Shown: one piece after another, positions 1 through 9,311 of the stretch
Numbering within the stretch: position 1 is the stretch's first letter
How the letters are laid out: each line of letters starts with the position of its first letter
Source of the DNA: Atkinsonella hypoxylon
Lineage: Eukaryota > Ascomycota > Sordariomycetes > Hypocreales > Clavicipitaceae
Direction of reading: 5' to 3'
Length of the DNA: 15,003 nt
Assembly: GCA_000729835.1 (NCBI GenBank)
Contig: JFHB01000370.1
Span: 1-15,003 of the forward strand
Made by a program: the position numbers and the translations under genes
Notes under the pieces: model-generated
Told to the model about the DNA's origin: nothing
Database searches by the model: none
What the model saw: the letters and a program-made list of their open reading frames with translations, nothing else

Positions 1-178
1 TTTCCTTTTTTTTTTTCTTTTTTTGACATAACAGTTCATAAAAGGCAGGCTAAAACAAAGTCAACACGACGGACGACAAACAAAAAATTAGCGCCGCAAA
101 CTCTTGCATGGCAAAGCCCGTACAGGGGTCGAGGCGTCAGTCCCAGCGTGTCGGGACCCAGTGGCCCGCGAGCCAAAG

Positions 179-197
179 CCCCCCCCCCCCCCCCCCC
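179..197. repeat. Homopolymer run of 19 C
   Basis: The plus strand carries 19 consecutive C bases (G on the minus strand) inside a GC-rich stretch. Such a run is prone to slippage and sequencing error, so its exact length should not be trusted. The G-rich strand could fold into a quadruplex. Confidence 0.9.
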
Positions 198-364
198 GAC
201 CCGGCCCCCTGGGGACGCCGACTGGGCTGGAAAGAACCAAGGCTGCAGTGCAGGCCCTAGCTGCCTTTGACGGGGGCAAACGGCGGGCTGCGGCGGGCAA
301 GGCCGGGCCGTTTCGGACGGCGGCGGTATGGCGTACTTTTGGCAGGGGCTGGAGCAGGACGCAT

Positions 365-391
365 GGCAAGGCAGGCTAGGCAGGCTAGGCG
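365..391. repeat. GGCAGGCTA short tandem repeat
   Basis: A short direct repeat with unit GGCAGGCTA, about two copies plus partial units (GGCAAGGCAGGCTAGGCAGG and onward). It lies in non-coding DNA and no function is visible. Confidence 0.6.
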
Positions 392-502
392 ACGTGAGCT
401 TGGGAAAAGAGACAAGAAGTCTGATTGTGCCGTGGTCCAACATGAGCCGTTCCCCTTTTCATCTTGAACGGCCGGGACTACCTACTTACCTAGGGAGGCA
501 GC

Positions 503-530
503 GAGGCAGGGAGGCAGGGAGGCAGGGAGG
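503..530. repeat. GAGGCAGG octamer array
   Basis: Three exact copies of GAGGCAGG (503-526) followed by GAGG, with a degenerate copy just upstream. It is purine-rich with regularly spaced GGG and GG runs. No coding context is visible. Confidence 0.85.
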
Positions 531-964
531 TCCATGTACATGTATCCGTCTGGTTGTCCGAATGCTGATAGTGCACTTTCTTCTTCTTTCTGCTCTGGAT
601 GCTTAGTTACTGCAACGAACGAACGCAGGGCAGCACTCGCTATCCAGTATCACCACGCTTGGTGGAGGAGCATGTGCTAAGAGTAATAGCATTATTATTC
701 ATGTATTCGTGTCGAGTCTCTGCTTGCAACCACAACTGTACCCTACTCCGTACGTATACACAGTAACTAAATCCTACATACATTCTGCCCGCCTTTCATC
801 ATGCACCTCGTCTCCCTCGGCCACCTCTAGCTAGCTGTGCTCGAGGGTGCCCTGTACCTCCGAGGCAACAAACATGTTGAAGCCTATCCCCGCTGTCGTG
901 AATGCCCAGGCTCGCGCTTCTTGTGTGTTTGACCGCCGCTTGAGTTGCTGCATCCACCTGGTTA

Positions 965-1028
965 TCGTGCCCGTAATTACTCGTGCCCGTCATCGTGCCC
1001 GTCATCGTGCCCGTCCTCATCCCCGTCC
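965..1028. repeat. 12-base tandem array TCGTGCCCGTCA
   Basis: Two exact copies of TCGTGCCCGTCA (981-1004), a third with one change (1005-1016), a diverged fourth (1017-1028) and a partial upstream copy (965-976). The array lies just beyond the stop codon of the minus-strand transcription-factor gene, so it is probably within its 3' untranslated region or terminator flank. An antisense open frame that reads through it is a by-product of the 12-base period. Confidence 0.85.
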
Positions 1029-1114
1029 TCCCGACATGTTTGATCATGACGTGCGTCCACTTGCTGAATCCAGAACCACATCCTCTTGCTCACCTGTTTG
1101 TTTGTTCGTTTGTT

Positions 1115-4100
1115 TCAAGCGCAGTTCTCTTGAGACCGGGGATGCCAGTTCTCCTGGAATAACTGGCTCACAAAGTAATAATCGTCTTCCCAGGCGTTAC
1201 GTTCCCGCAGCTGCTCCCACTCGTTTTCTGTAATGATTGCAGCAACCTGCGTATTAGCCCCCGCTCTACTCGGTACTCTCGTAGCATTCTTCAGGTGTAT
1301 TGGGTAGATATTGGGTATTGGCAGCTGGCACTCGGTAAGGAATTGACGCGTGTACCGTACCGTACCGTACCGTATCGTATCGTATCGTATCGTATCGTAC
1401 CGAACCGAGTACCGAGTACCGAATACCGAGTACCGAGTACCGCATATTCCTTACAAATGCCGGCCTGCCAAGTGGGACCTTAAACATACCGTGCTCCTTG
1501 ACAAATTTTCTCGTTTCATGCACAAACTGCACTTGATCGACGCTGAGATCTGCCAGCGTCCGCAGATCCTGGTCCTTGCACTCATCCGAAAATGGATACC
1601 AACCCTTGTTGCAGTAGTGAAAATGTGCTAGCAGAATATTGGCCCCTGTTGTATTTAATTCCGGTTTTCCCCTCATCAGTCTCGATATCTTTCGACTTGA
1701 AACAAAGACAACGAACAAAAATGAAAATCCAGTCTTACCCAGATGGTATTCTTTCACTTTGTCCTCGCGAGCGAACCGACGCTGAGAGCCACTGTCGTCA
1801 GTCAAGAATACCTTAAAAAACTTTCGCCGCAAAGCCTCTCGCCAACCCTTGACGACATCAGACGTCGGTTGATTCCATGCCTACGATAAAGCCCCATGGA
1901 GAGCCAATTGCCCTTTTTCTTTTGCTTGCCTCACTCCCGGATCCTGACCGTCATCCATTCCCCCCTCTCCATTTCTCCAGCCTTCTTCACATTTCCCCAT
2001 CATATCTGTCCTCTCTTCCCTTGGGCATTCTTTTCATGGGAACACTTACTCCGATTCCATGCTTTCGAGCATAGGACGCATCATGCGCCGTTATCAGCGC
2101 CGCATTGTGTAGTAACATGAACGTCACTAGGTATGTTACAAACCAAGTACTCTGCTTGTTTTTGAGAATCATCTTCTGTAATTTGTCCAACAGTTCGCGT
2201 CTGAGTCTGGTCTGGATATGGTGGATCATGACGAGGTCCAATTGTGCACCCAACACCGGAGGGACGGGGATTTTCCCGTGATTAGGACTCGTCGCATCCA
2301 GGATGTTGTCGGGCATCCCCAGTTTTTCCTCGCCCACGATGAAATCCGAAGTGGTTGAAAGTCGTATGGCCGTCCATAATCGAAACGTCCAATCAAACAC
2401 CTGCTTACATTCTTCGGGAAGCGTGGGATCTCGATACAAGCGGGACGCCTGGATATACGTCTTTTTCACCAAACCGCTGCAGCGCTGAGCGATAAGCTGC
2501 AGTGTATCGCCCATTGAGCGCGAGATGTGCTTCATGTAAGCCGACTTGCCATCTTCAAGATCCGTCAGTGCATAAGGTGGCACTGCTACGGATTTCTTCG
2601 TTCCCTGGTACACCCAAGTGCGCTCAAGTTTATCGCCCTCTTGGGGAATGAATTCGCGGACTTGCAACTCGATACACTTTTTCGAATATCCATTCGATAT
2701 GCGAATGACCTTGATCTCAGGGGACGCCCACTGTTGTATCGGATCGGAAATATTGTTCGTCCATCGCCGCGTCCACTCGTATCCTGGAACCTGTCCTGGC
2801 TTAAATAGCCGGATATCGGTTATCTTGTATCTCAAACACGGGAATCTTCCTGCCTTGGTGTTGAAGACTTTTTTGCAAGTCAGACAAGCTCCACCGGGCT
2901 CGTTGGGGTTATGTTCGCACTGCTCAGGTCAGCATCGACCAAATACCAACTTTCATTTAGCGCGGAAGAAAGGAGAATGGCAAAGGAGATCAAAAGGGCA
3001 TCAGGGACTCCTGCTACTAACACGTATTCTTTGCATTCTGCATCGAATGCATGATCCCATCTTTCGAGTCTGGGCTGTCTGCTCCCGTAGCGTCGGGTCT
3101 CGGAATGGGCCTCGTTTTCCACCCCGTTGGTTTGGCAACAGAATATCAAAATTTGATTGCTGGACCTGTCTGGCTGTATCTGTCCAGGAGTTCTGAGAAT
3201 TTGGCTCCATCACAGAGGTAGCTGTCATTATGACTTTGGATCCTGGTGTTGGAAAATTGTGGACCCCTACTATTTGATTATTAGGGGATATGGTTGGATT
3301 GAAGCTACCAATGTTATAGTCTATCTGAATCTGGCTAGCCTGTGCCAAATGATCGTGGTTAAGTAGGTGAGAACTGGCAAATCCAGGTTGCTGGCTCGCA
3401 GTTGAATCCGAGAAGAATGTAGGAAAGCTAGAATGTTGGTCACAAATAAAACTGCTATCGATATACTGCGGTGGCAGCGGATGTAAATCTGATGACTGGG
3501 GGAAATGTGCGAGAGCTGGCGTCATTTGTGTCGACATGCCTTGGTAGGCAGCAGGTCCAGTATCAAAGACGGTGTACGATGGCGCTGTCTGTTGTACCTG
3601 CGATTCCATGACTAACTTCTTTTCTGCAGAATATGGTTGATTTAACTCATATGTCTCAACTCGTCCCTCAGGTAACAAGCGGTAGCCTTTGAACATACTG
3701 TCAGAAACACCACCATTCGCAACTTGCTTGTCGTGGCACGAGGACGACCTCATAAAAATGGAACGGATTGAAAAATGGAGAGTGAAGAATAAAGGGGAAG
3801 GATATGCAGATAGAAAACATGACGCCCATACCATCTGACTGATCTGTATCAATACCACAGCCACCACAAATCATTTCAGCCACCCGTCGGGGAAGCTGAG
3901 CCAAGCTCTGAGTGTGTGGGATGATAGGCTCGACCCAACTGGGCAGTATAAAATGCTGTCCGTCGGTAATGTTTCCTTGCTGCATGAAGCCCGTCGATTT
4001 TTCCAGATGATTGTCGTGGGCTGTTGGTAAGACTCTTTGAGGCATGACGGCGTAGCTATTTTCAAGCTTCCGTCGCTTGATTGGTGCTTGCTCCGGTTGG

Positions 4101-4659
4101 CAACTGAAATAATTCTCAAAGCTTGAAGATTGGCCATATGACAAGAAGTCTTGATCGAGTGAAGGTTGATAATCAAAAGGGAGCTGTTCCACGGCTTCCC
4201 CTGTGAAAAATACAGGTGACGTTTGCGCAGGCGCGGATGCTCCAGAGTCAGCATAGGACTGAGGCCGCGGGTGGAAGGAGGATCCGGTAGGTTCCTTTGT
4301 TGCCAAGTCAGTGAGGTCTTTGAGGGCATATGACAATGAGACACCAGGTCGCTGTTAGTGTTGAGGAGTAATATGTTGGTTCCACGGAAAGAGAAGGCCT
4401 CTTTTTTTTTTTTTTCCTCTTTTTCTTTGAGAGAGAGAGAGAGAGAGTGTGTGTGTGTGTGTCAAATATAAGGAGGGTATGAGGGTGCGGTATGAGGCCA
4501 ATGAAAGTGTCAAAGGTGATCAAGTTGGCTCCTCTGGGGCCATCGATATAAGGGATGTGTATGTTTATGGGATTAGAGGTGGGGAGGGACTTCAGTGATA
4601 TAACCCATGCTACCTCTCCACCCATCACAACACAGTCAGGAAGGGAGATTTCTTACCAT
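1115..4659 (-). CDS. Zn(II)2Cys6 fungal transcription factor, spliced
   Basis: Predicted nuclear DNA-binding regulator of about 801 residues; its target genes are unknown. I rebuilt seven exons from splice sites and phase: 4657-4659 (the ATG alone), 3832-4351, 3022-3623, 2050-2919, 1739-1880, 1490-1645 and 1115-1227 (stop TGA at 1115-1117). All junction phases agree. Clear donors are GTAAGA, GTATGG, GTTAGT, GTAAGT, GTAAGA and GTATGT. The N-terminal half is Gln/Ser/Pro-rich with a basic patch KRRK (about 93-96), like an NLS. The zinc cluster spans about residues 366-403: CIRCRMQRIR, then an intron, then CEHNPNEPGGACLTCKK and a last Cys followed by LRYKITD. The long C-terminal region includes GANILLAHFHYCNKG (about 713-727) and ends with DDYYFVSQLFQENWHPR. 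I recognise this from memory as a multi-copy Sordariomycete Zn2Cys6 family without a standard name. The least certain junctions are the first two introns and the 169-nt fourth one (1881-2049). Confidence 0.8.
1228..1489 (-). other. Last intron of TF gene, 262 nt, repeat-bearing
   Basis: Donor GTATGT follows codon position 1 after the KEH codons. The acceptor ATTACAG restores the frame into NEWEQLRERN. A branch-like CTAAT lies at about 1253-1257. The intron is roughly three to four times the usual length of a filamentous-fungal intron, and much of the excess is the 5- and 7-base tandem arrays. A second acceptor (ACGCAG at about 1247) would break the phase and is less likely. Confidence 0.7.
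1352..1442. repeat. Adjoining CGTAC/CGTAT and CGAGTAC arrays
   Basis: On the plus strand there are CGTAC units (1356-1370, with a partial copy before), then five CGTAT units (1371-1395), one CGTAC, one CGAAC, and then five 7-base units CGAGTAC (1406-1440, the third reading CGAATAC). Two tandem arrays of different period share the same CG...TAC edges and lie entirely inside the last intron of the transcription-factor gene. Confidence 0.9.
1646..1738 (-). other. Fifth intron of TF gene, 93 nt, stop-free
   Basis: Donor GTAAGA in phase 1, acceptor TACAACAG in phase 1. Splicing joins KEYHL to GANILLAHF, restoring a conserved-looking block. The intron is a multiple of three with no in-frame stop, so retention would insert 31 residues, many hydrophobic (FSFLFVVFV). 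An alternative acceptor CTGCTAG (ending at 1628) is also in phase 1, but would delete six residues of the conserved block. Confidence 0.65.
4352..4656 (-). other. First intron of TF gene, directly after the ATG
   Basis: The start ATG sits in a strong context (ACCACCATG at 4657-4665 on the minus strand) and is followed at once by the donor GTAAGA. The acceptor CACTAACAG ends at 4352 and opens, in phase 0, the frame RPGVSLSYALKDLTDLATK. That frame has no ATG of its own and has a TAA overlapping the acceptor, so an upstream start exon is required. The intron is 305 nt and includes T, GA and GT runs. The assignment rests on phase and splice consensus only. Confidence 0.6.
4402..4462. repeat. T14 tract with GA and GT microsatellites
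   Basis: On the plus strand: 14 T (4402-4415), then a C/T-rich stretch, then a GA dinucleotide run (about 4429-4446) passing straight into a GT run (4447-4462). It lies inside the first intron of the minus-strand transcription-factor gene, where it reads as AC and TC repeats followed by an A tract. Confidence 0.9.
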
Positions 4660-5823
4660 GGTGGTTGTCGTGCGAAAACGGGGCGCGTCGGACAAGACCA
4701 ATAGTTGTGCAAGCCTAAGCTAAGACTTGAAGTACTAGCATGTGGAAAGCGAGGTATCGCCTTCGCTCAAGAGACAAGCAATGACAAGGCGGCGCAGCGG
4801 CGCGGCGAGACCGCAAAACCTTGTGAGCTGTTCAAGGGTTGTGCTGCAACACTCTCACTAAGGGAGGGGTGTTGAACTTGCTAAGGCTCCACACGGACTA
4901 TCGTAGTGAACAATGGTCTATGTAGTGTGTAGTCATAAAAACAATCAGAAAGTGCATCCGCAGGGGTGTAGTGCGGGGAGGGCTGGGTCGGTGTCCGGGC
5001 GAAGTCACGGTAAGAGGATTAGACGATTCAGATCTAGGGGAGTCTACCCCGACTACCCCGATGATAACTAGGGGAACGTCAAAAACAGACGTGGCCGGGG
5101 GGTCTGAATACGGACGATACCTTGGGTAGGTAGTAGGTACGGAGTAGTTAGTTCGTACGGAACCGGATTTAGTCGACGTCGGCAATACAAGGAACCAGAC
5201 GAGTTGAGCAGACAATGAGCGCAAAGTAGGCAGGTAACTAACGATGTAGCGATGCTGGTATCTGTTGCCAGGCTGTGTGGTGTTGCTCCTACTTGCTCTT
5301 ACTCGCTCCTACTCTTACCGGCGCGCTCTTCTTGGCTTGATGTGTCGATGTGCCCGTCCGTTCACCGGGCAAGGATGGCGGATAGTGCGGACCAATATGC
5401 GAGGCGTACTGCCGATGTGCAAGGGCGATGTGCAAGGGCGATGAGGCGATGGCTATGCCAGTGGCTGCCAGCGAGCTTGTCTGGCAGGAATTTTGGCGAC
5501 GATAGTCGAGTTCTGGAGGAGAAAGAGATGACTCGGTGAGGAGGACCAGGTCATGGCACCGTGCTGGATTGTATTTGAGCAGACCGGACGGATGAGGGGT
5601 ACCGCTCAAAGCCTGGGCCGGGGGGGCGGGGAGGGATTTCTTTTGGCTAATAATCCGTTGCGACCTTGGCTCAATGACTGGGAAGTTGGAAGATGAACGA
5701 ACAAAAACGGATTGACATCAGCTGCCCGATCACCCGATCTCAGGCGGACCCAACGAGCCGGCTTACGACGTGCCAGGGGTTGCTTGCTTGGCTGGGGCCG
5801 TTGTCGTCCATCCAAAATCCAAC

Positions 5824-5880
5824 TGGGGATTGGGGACTGGGGACTGGGGACGATGGGTTGATGGGTTGATGGGTTGATGG
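5824..5880 (+). repeat. TGGGGAC array (G-quadruplex motif) plus GATGGGTT array
   Basis: Four 7-base units (TGGGGAT once, TGGGGAC three times; 5824-5851) run directly into three exact GATGGGTT units (5852-5875) and a partial fourth. The first part has four runs of four G separated by three-base loops, which fits a textbook intramolecular G-quadruplex. The second array adds GGG runs with five-base spacers. Confidence 0.9.
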
Positions 5881-7046
5881 ATCCGAAAGACTATTTGATC
5901 GGGATGAATCGGCGTGCCATTTGCTTTCCTTGGCCCTTTGTCACACCACAAAGATTTGAATTGCGCCGTAGCTCTTGGGATGCTTGTGTTATGGCAGCCC
6001 TGACGAGGCCCCGTTTGATTCCATCTCTTGCAGCCGACAGTATTATGATTTCATCTAGCATGCATTGCACTTTCGTTTAGAAAATGCAAGAACCAGGGTC
6101 AGAAAGACACAGCAACAATATCCTTTTGGTGTGTCTGCCAATAAACTCCAATTCCTGGAGCCTTTGTTTTGTTGGTCGTGGATACCCTGCGTCATTTCAA
6201 CATCGTGTCTCGATACCCAAAGACCACCAACAGAGTGTCAGCCTTCAGCCAACAGCTGGTGGGCCTTGGTACGTGGCCGAAGCCAGTCACATTGAGTTGT
6301 ATCAATGGCCATCACATCGAGCCTGCATGCGCTTCCCGAGCTTTGAGACTTCCGTGCTCTACGTCTTCGCGTGACAGCGGCAACCACGTAGCAGTACAGT
6401 GGCCGAAATGAGGCATTGGCGCACATTGATGCCGTTCGCGACTTCGAGTCCTGAATCGCTTGCTGTCGAGTCTAGCAAGTTCATCGCCGGGTTCACGTCA
6501 CAAGACACGGAACACGGCTTTTCGAAAAGGGCAAGCACTTGGAAAACCCTCGGAAATTCTTCCCAAGTATGCATGCGTCGACTCGAGTATCTGAGAGGCG
6601 CCTAGCAATCGCTGTGACGACCATGTGATGCGATCATGCGATCATGCGACACAAAGATCCTTTGCCAGCCCGTGTGGTGTGGAGACCGGTGAAGGCAGCG
6701 AGCCAATACTAACATGGTGTCAAATTCCAACGCTGCTGCGAGAGCTATAAGAATCAAAATGACCGTCATCATGAAAAAACATTGAAATTACCTTACCTGA
6801 CCACACGAGGGGTCAATTTAACCCGACACTCGACACCAATCAAGGAGTGGGCAGCGGGGCCGGATTAAATTGACCACCCTTTGCTGGCGCCCGCAAGACA
6901 GGGTCCAGGGATTGGCGTCTTGCCCCGCGAGGGAGTTCTGTGTGACCACACACCACCAGCGTCGTCATCATCGTGATAACCAACGAGCCAGCCACCGGAA
7001 AATCAGGCTCACGTAGCACGATATCGAGTCTGGTGCGTGGTGGGGA

Positions 7047-7098
7047 CAAGCTTGACAGCTTTCAGCTTGTCAGCTTGTCAGCTTGGCAGCTTGGCAGG
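7047..7098. repeat. CAGCTTGT/CAGCTTGG octamer array
   Basis: Two copies of CAGCTTGT (7063-7078) are followed by two of CAGCTTGG (7079-7094) and a partial unit, with degenerate copies on the left. The T-to-G change is shared by adjacent units, which points to local duplication after the mutation. Non-coding. Confidence 0.85.
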
Positions 7099-7324
7099 AC
7101 ATGGAAGGATAAGAGTTTCTGTTCCGCAATAAGCAACAGTGAACGGTCCACTCAGTGCCTGTCGCCAGGAGCGATACGGGATGAGTCAGGGTGAGAGCTG
7201 CATCGTTTTTCGTCCATAAAGCGAAAAAGCTGACTTCTTCTGGTTCCGAGCGATGAAGATACCCACCCACAGGTCTGTGGTCTGTGAAATGACTTGCATG
7301 GAAGCAGGGTGGAGATGAGACAGG

Positions 7325-7385
7325 CAGGCATAGCCAAGCATGACCAAGCATGACCAAGCATGACCAAGCATAGCCGAGCATAGCC
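7325..7385. repeat. Decamer array TGACCAAGCA
   Basis: About six 10-base units with period exactly 10. Three are TGACCAAGCA (7341-7370), flanked by TAGCCAAGCA (7331-7340) and TAGCCGAGCA (7371-7380). Antisense open frames here read as Leu/Met/Ala/Trp-rich repeats and come from the array itself, not from a gene. Confidence 0.9.
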
Positions 7386-9290
7386 AATTACCAAAGCAAG
7401 TTGTTATCAGCTTTGAAATGGAGCGTCTACAGCTCAATCGAGGTTTTGCTTTTGTTTGGATGAATTGAGTCCAGTAGTTAGTTAGAGTTTGATCCGCAAG
7501 CCACAGTGGGCCCAAGCTAGCCCAAATAGCCGCAAGCTCACGGGGAAAGCGGGCAAGAGCCCACCGGCGATCCTTGCCTCGTGGCCGCCCAACAGAGGAG
7601 TCGCAAGGCCATGAACTGAAATCTGTCTTGGCATTGGGCTTTCTCCACGTTTCCCACGATGGCGCCCTCCCCGCCTTCTTTTGCTTCTAACCCGTAACCT
7701 GAGAGCAAAAATCCTCCGCCAGTTCCTCCATTCAATTTCATACGTTCATACGTTTCATACCCATCTTGGCATGGATGGGAACCACGCTTCCACAGATTTT
7801 TGCGGCGCAAAAGTGGCAGCGCTAGGTGGTACTATGTACTTGCCGCGGGTTGTGATATATTACGGACTGGCAAGGCCTACTACCTACCCATGTCATGTTG
7901 TGTGGCGTGTGATGCTGGTAATCCAGAACATTTGCGCAGTAAGCGGTTGCCCTTGGCCATTCGCATGTTCCAACGCAGCATGTGTTCCCATTTGCACCAG
8001 AGGTTAACAGTTATCCTTTTGGTCTGGACAGTAACTATCATATTGCCCGCCGGCGTGGACAAATATGTTCGTCCGTGGCTGCAGATCGCTTTCAGTTCTC
8101 CAAGCCCACTTGTTATGTAGTTAGTTATGCATTGTTCTTGGACCGGCGTCATTTCGTCGACGCAGCCGTGCAGCTACGGCTAGTCGACATGACTCGCCAT
8201 GCTAGGTAATCAATCACACGAACTATTCCGTACAGTTCGCTCATTTCCAGGGATCATGTTAGTGGTCACCCACGCAGCCTTCAGAGCTCCAGCATATGAA
8301 TCGACAGCGTTGGATTCTCGAGTGGCCGTCATGTCCAAGTGCCTCGGTCATCTCTGTCATGTTGACGTGTTACCCAAAGACTATTTCACAACGGGACATC
8401 ATGTTATCAATTCGCCGACCGTGCGTCCTCCAGCATATTCTATATCGTGTTTCTTTTATACAAACCGGTGAAAGCGGACTCGGTGAGAGAGATAGCTTGA
8501 GCAAAGCCCACAACAGCGAACAGCATCCGATCATTTCTCGTCATTAGCCGGTCGCCGATGAATTGCGTCTACGGAATATTCGTTGTTCTCTTTTCATGAT
8601 TTTTTTGCCCCATGCTCAACTATGGTTATTCCAATTTGTCTTAGCAAGCAGCTGTGGCGTGGCCTTTGCGGCTCATTGATCAACATTGGCGTCATCACAG
8701 CCCTGCCTGTTCGTTTGCTTAGTCGACAAAGTATTTTTATTGACAATGATACCCGACAAATGTTTTACAGGTACTCGTATGTATGCAATGGCAGCACAAC
8801 ACCAGACGGTGTGACCCGTGCTTGGCGTTCGTCGAAGGCTATTGGCTCTGGACATTGAATTTGAGCCAGTATTTTGTGAACTGTCTTTTCTATCGTGATT
8901 TACTCTCATTCACTGCCGCTTTTATTTTCATTGTGCCGTGTTTAAATTTCCTCTCTGGCCTGTGGATGATCTAGCTGTTGTACTATGTCACATGCTTAGT
9001 GTAAATAGCAGTAGCGAGTTGTCGTTTGCTGGACTCACATCCTGTTCAAGTGCCCTTGCCTGGCCCTGAAAATATATCGTCATAAAGAGAAGACTCATGT
9101 TGAATATCGGAAGTGGAATATGTCAGGGTTTCACGGGTCGATGCTCCAACTTGCTCCTCAGTTGGGTTCGTGCCAAGCCTACGAGATGAGGTATTGCGAA
9201 AAGGGTTAGCCACCGTCCCAGATGTTCAAATTACCCAAATTTCGACCTGCAATTCTGTGGCACGCGGTGAAGGATACCATCATACTTTTG

Positions 9291-9311
9291 TATTATTATT
9301 ATTATTATTAT
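9291..9311. repeat. TAT trinucleotide run
   Basis: About seven TAT/ATT triplets in a row, followed by a short T tract. Simple microsatellite in the gene-free spacer. Confidence 0.9.

Larger units (their letters stand above)
1..1114. other. Gene-free flank with simple repeats
   Basis: I see no supportable gene here. The open frames at about 36-600 lie over a C-rich, GGCAGG-rich stretch, translate to Pro/Gly/Arg-rich low-complexity peptides on both strands, and overlap each other, as expected from composition alone. The region starts with a T-rich tract (about 1-24), carries a 19-base C run, an 8-base-unit array and a 12-base-unit array (listed separately). Its right end, below 1115, should hold the 3' untranslated region of the minus-strand transcription-factor gene. 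The left part could be the flank of a gene outside the window. Confidence 0.6.

Noticed and set aside
36..606. Overlapping open frames on both strands around the C run
   Set aside because: They give Pro/Gly/Arg low-complexity peptides from GC-rich DNA, overlap one another, and show no domain, splice structure or start context.
847..1233. 128-codon plus-strand frame opposite the last exon of the regulator
   Set aside because: It is the antisense shadow of the 3' exon plus the 12-base array. The minus strand carries the conserved-looking FVSQLFQENWHPR ending.
4308..4628. 106-codon minus-strand frame beginning at the regulator's 5' end
   Set aside because: It runs through the microsatellites of the first intron and gives Thr-His and Ser-Leu repeats. 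Splicing from the ATG at 4659 explains the region better.
5852..5880. GATGGGTT array as interstitial telomere repeat
   Set aside because: The unit is not TTAGGG or a simple variant, and it adjoins a different G-rich array, so it is a minisatellite.
7325..7385. CRISPR-like array
   Set aside because: The units are 10 bases with no spacers, in a fungal context; this is a plain tandem repeat.
7152..7515. Minus-strand frames rich in Leu/Met/Ala/Trp
   Set aside because: They are produced by the 10-base tandem array, which shifts frame with each unit. No gene features surround them.
7681..8209. Overlapping frames of about 75-108 codons that might form a small gene
   Set aside because: Three frames on both strands overlap, with no recognisable domain, no consistent splice junctions and no signal peptide pattern; likely chance.
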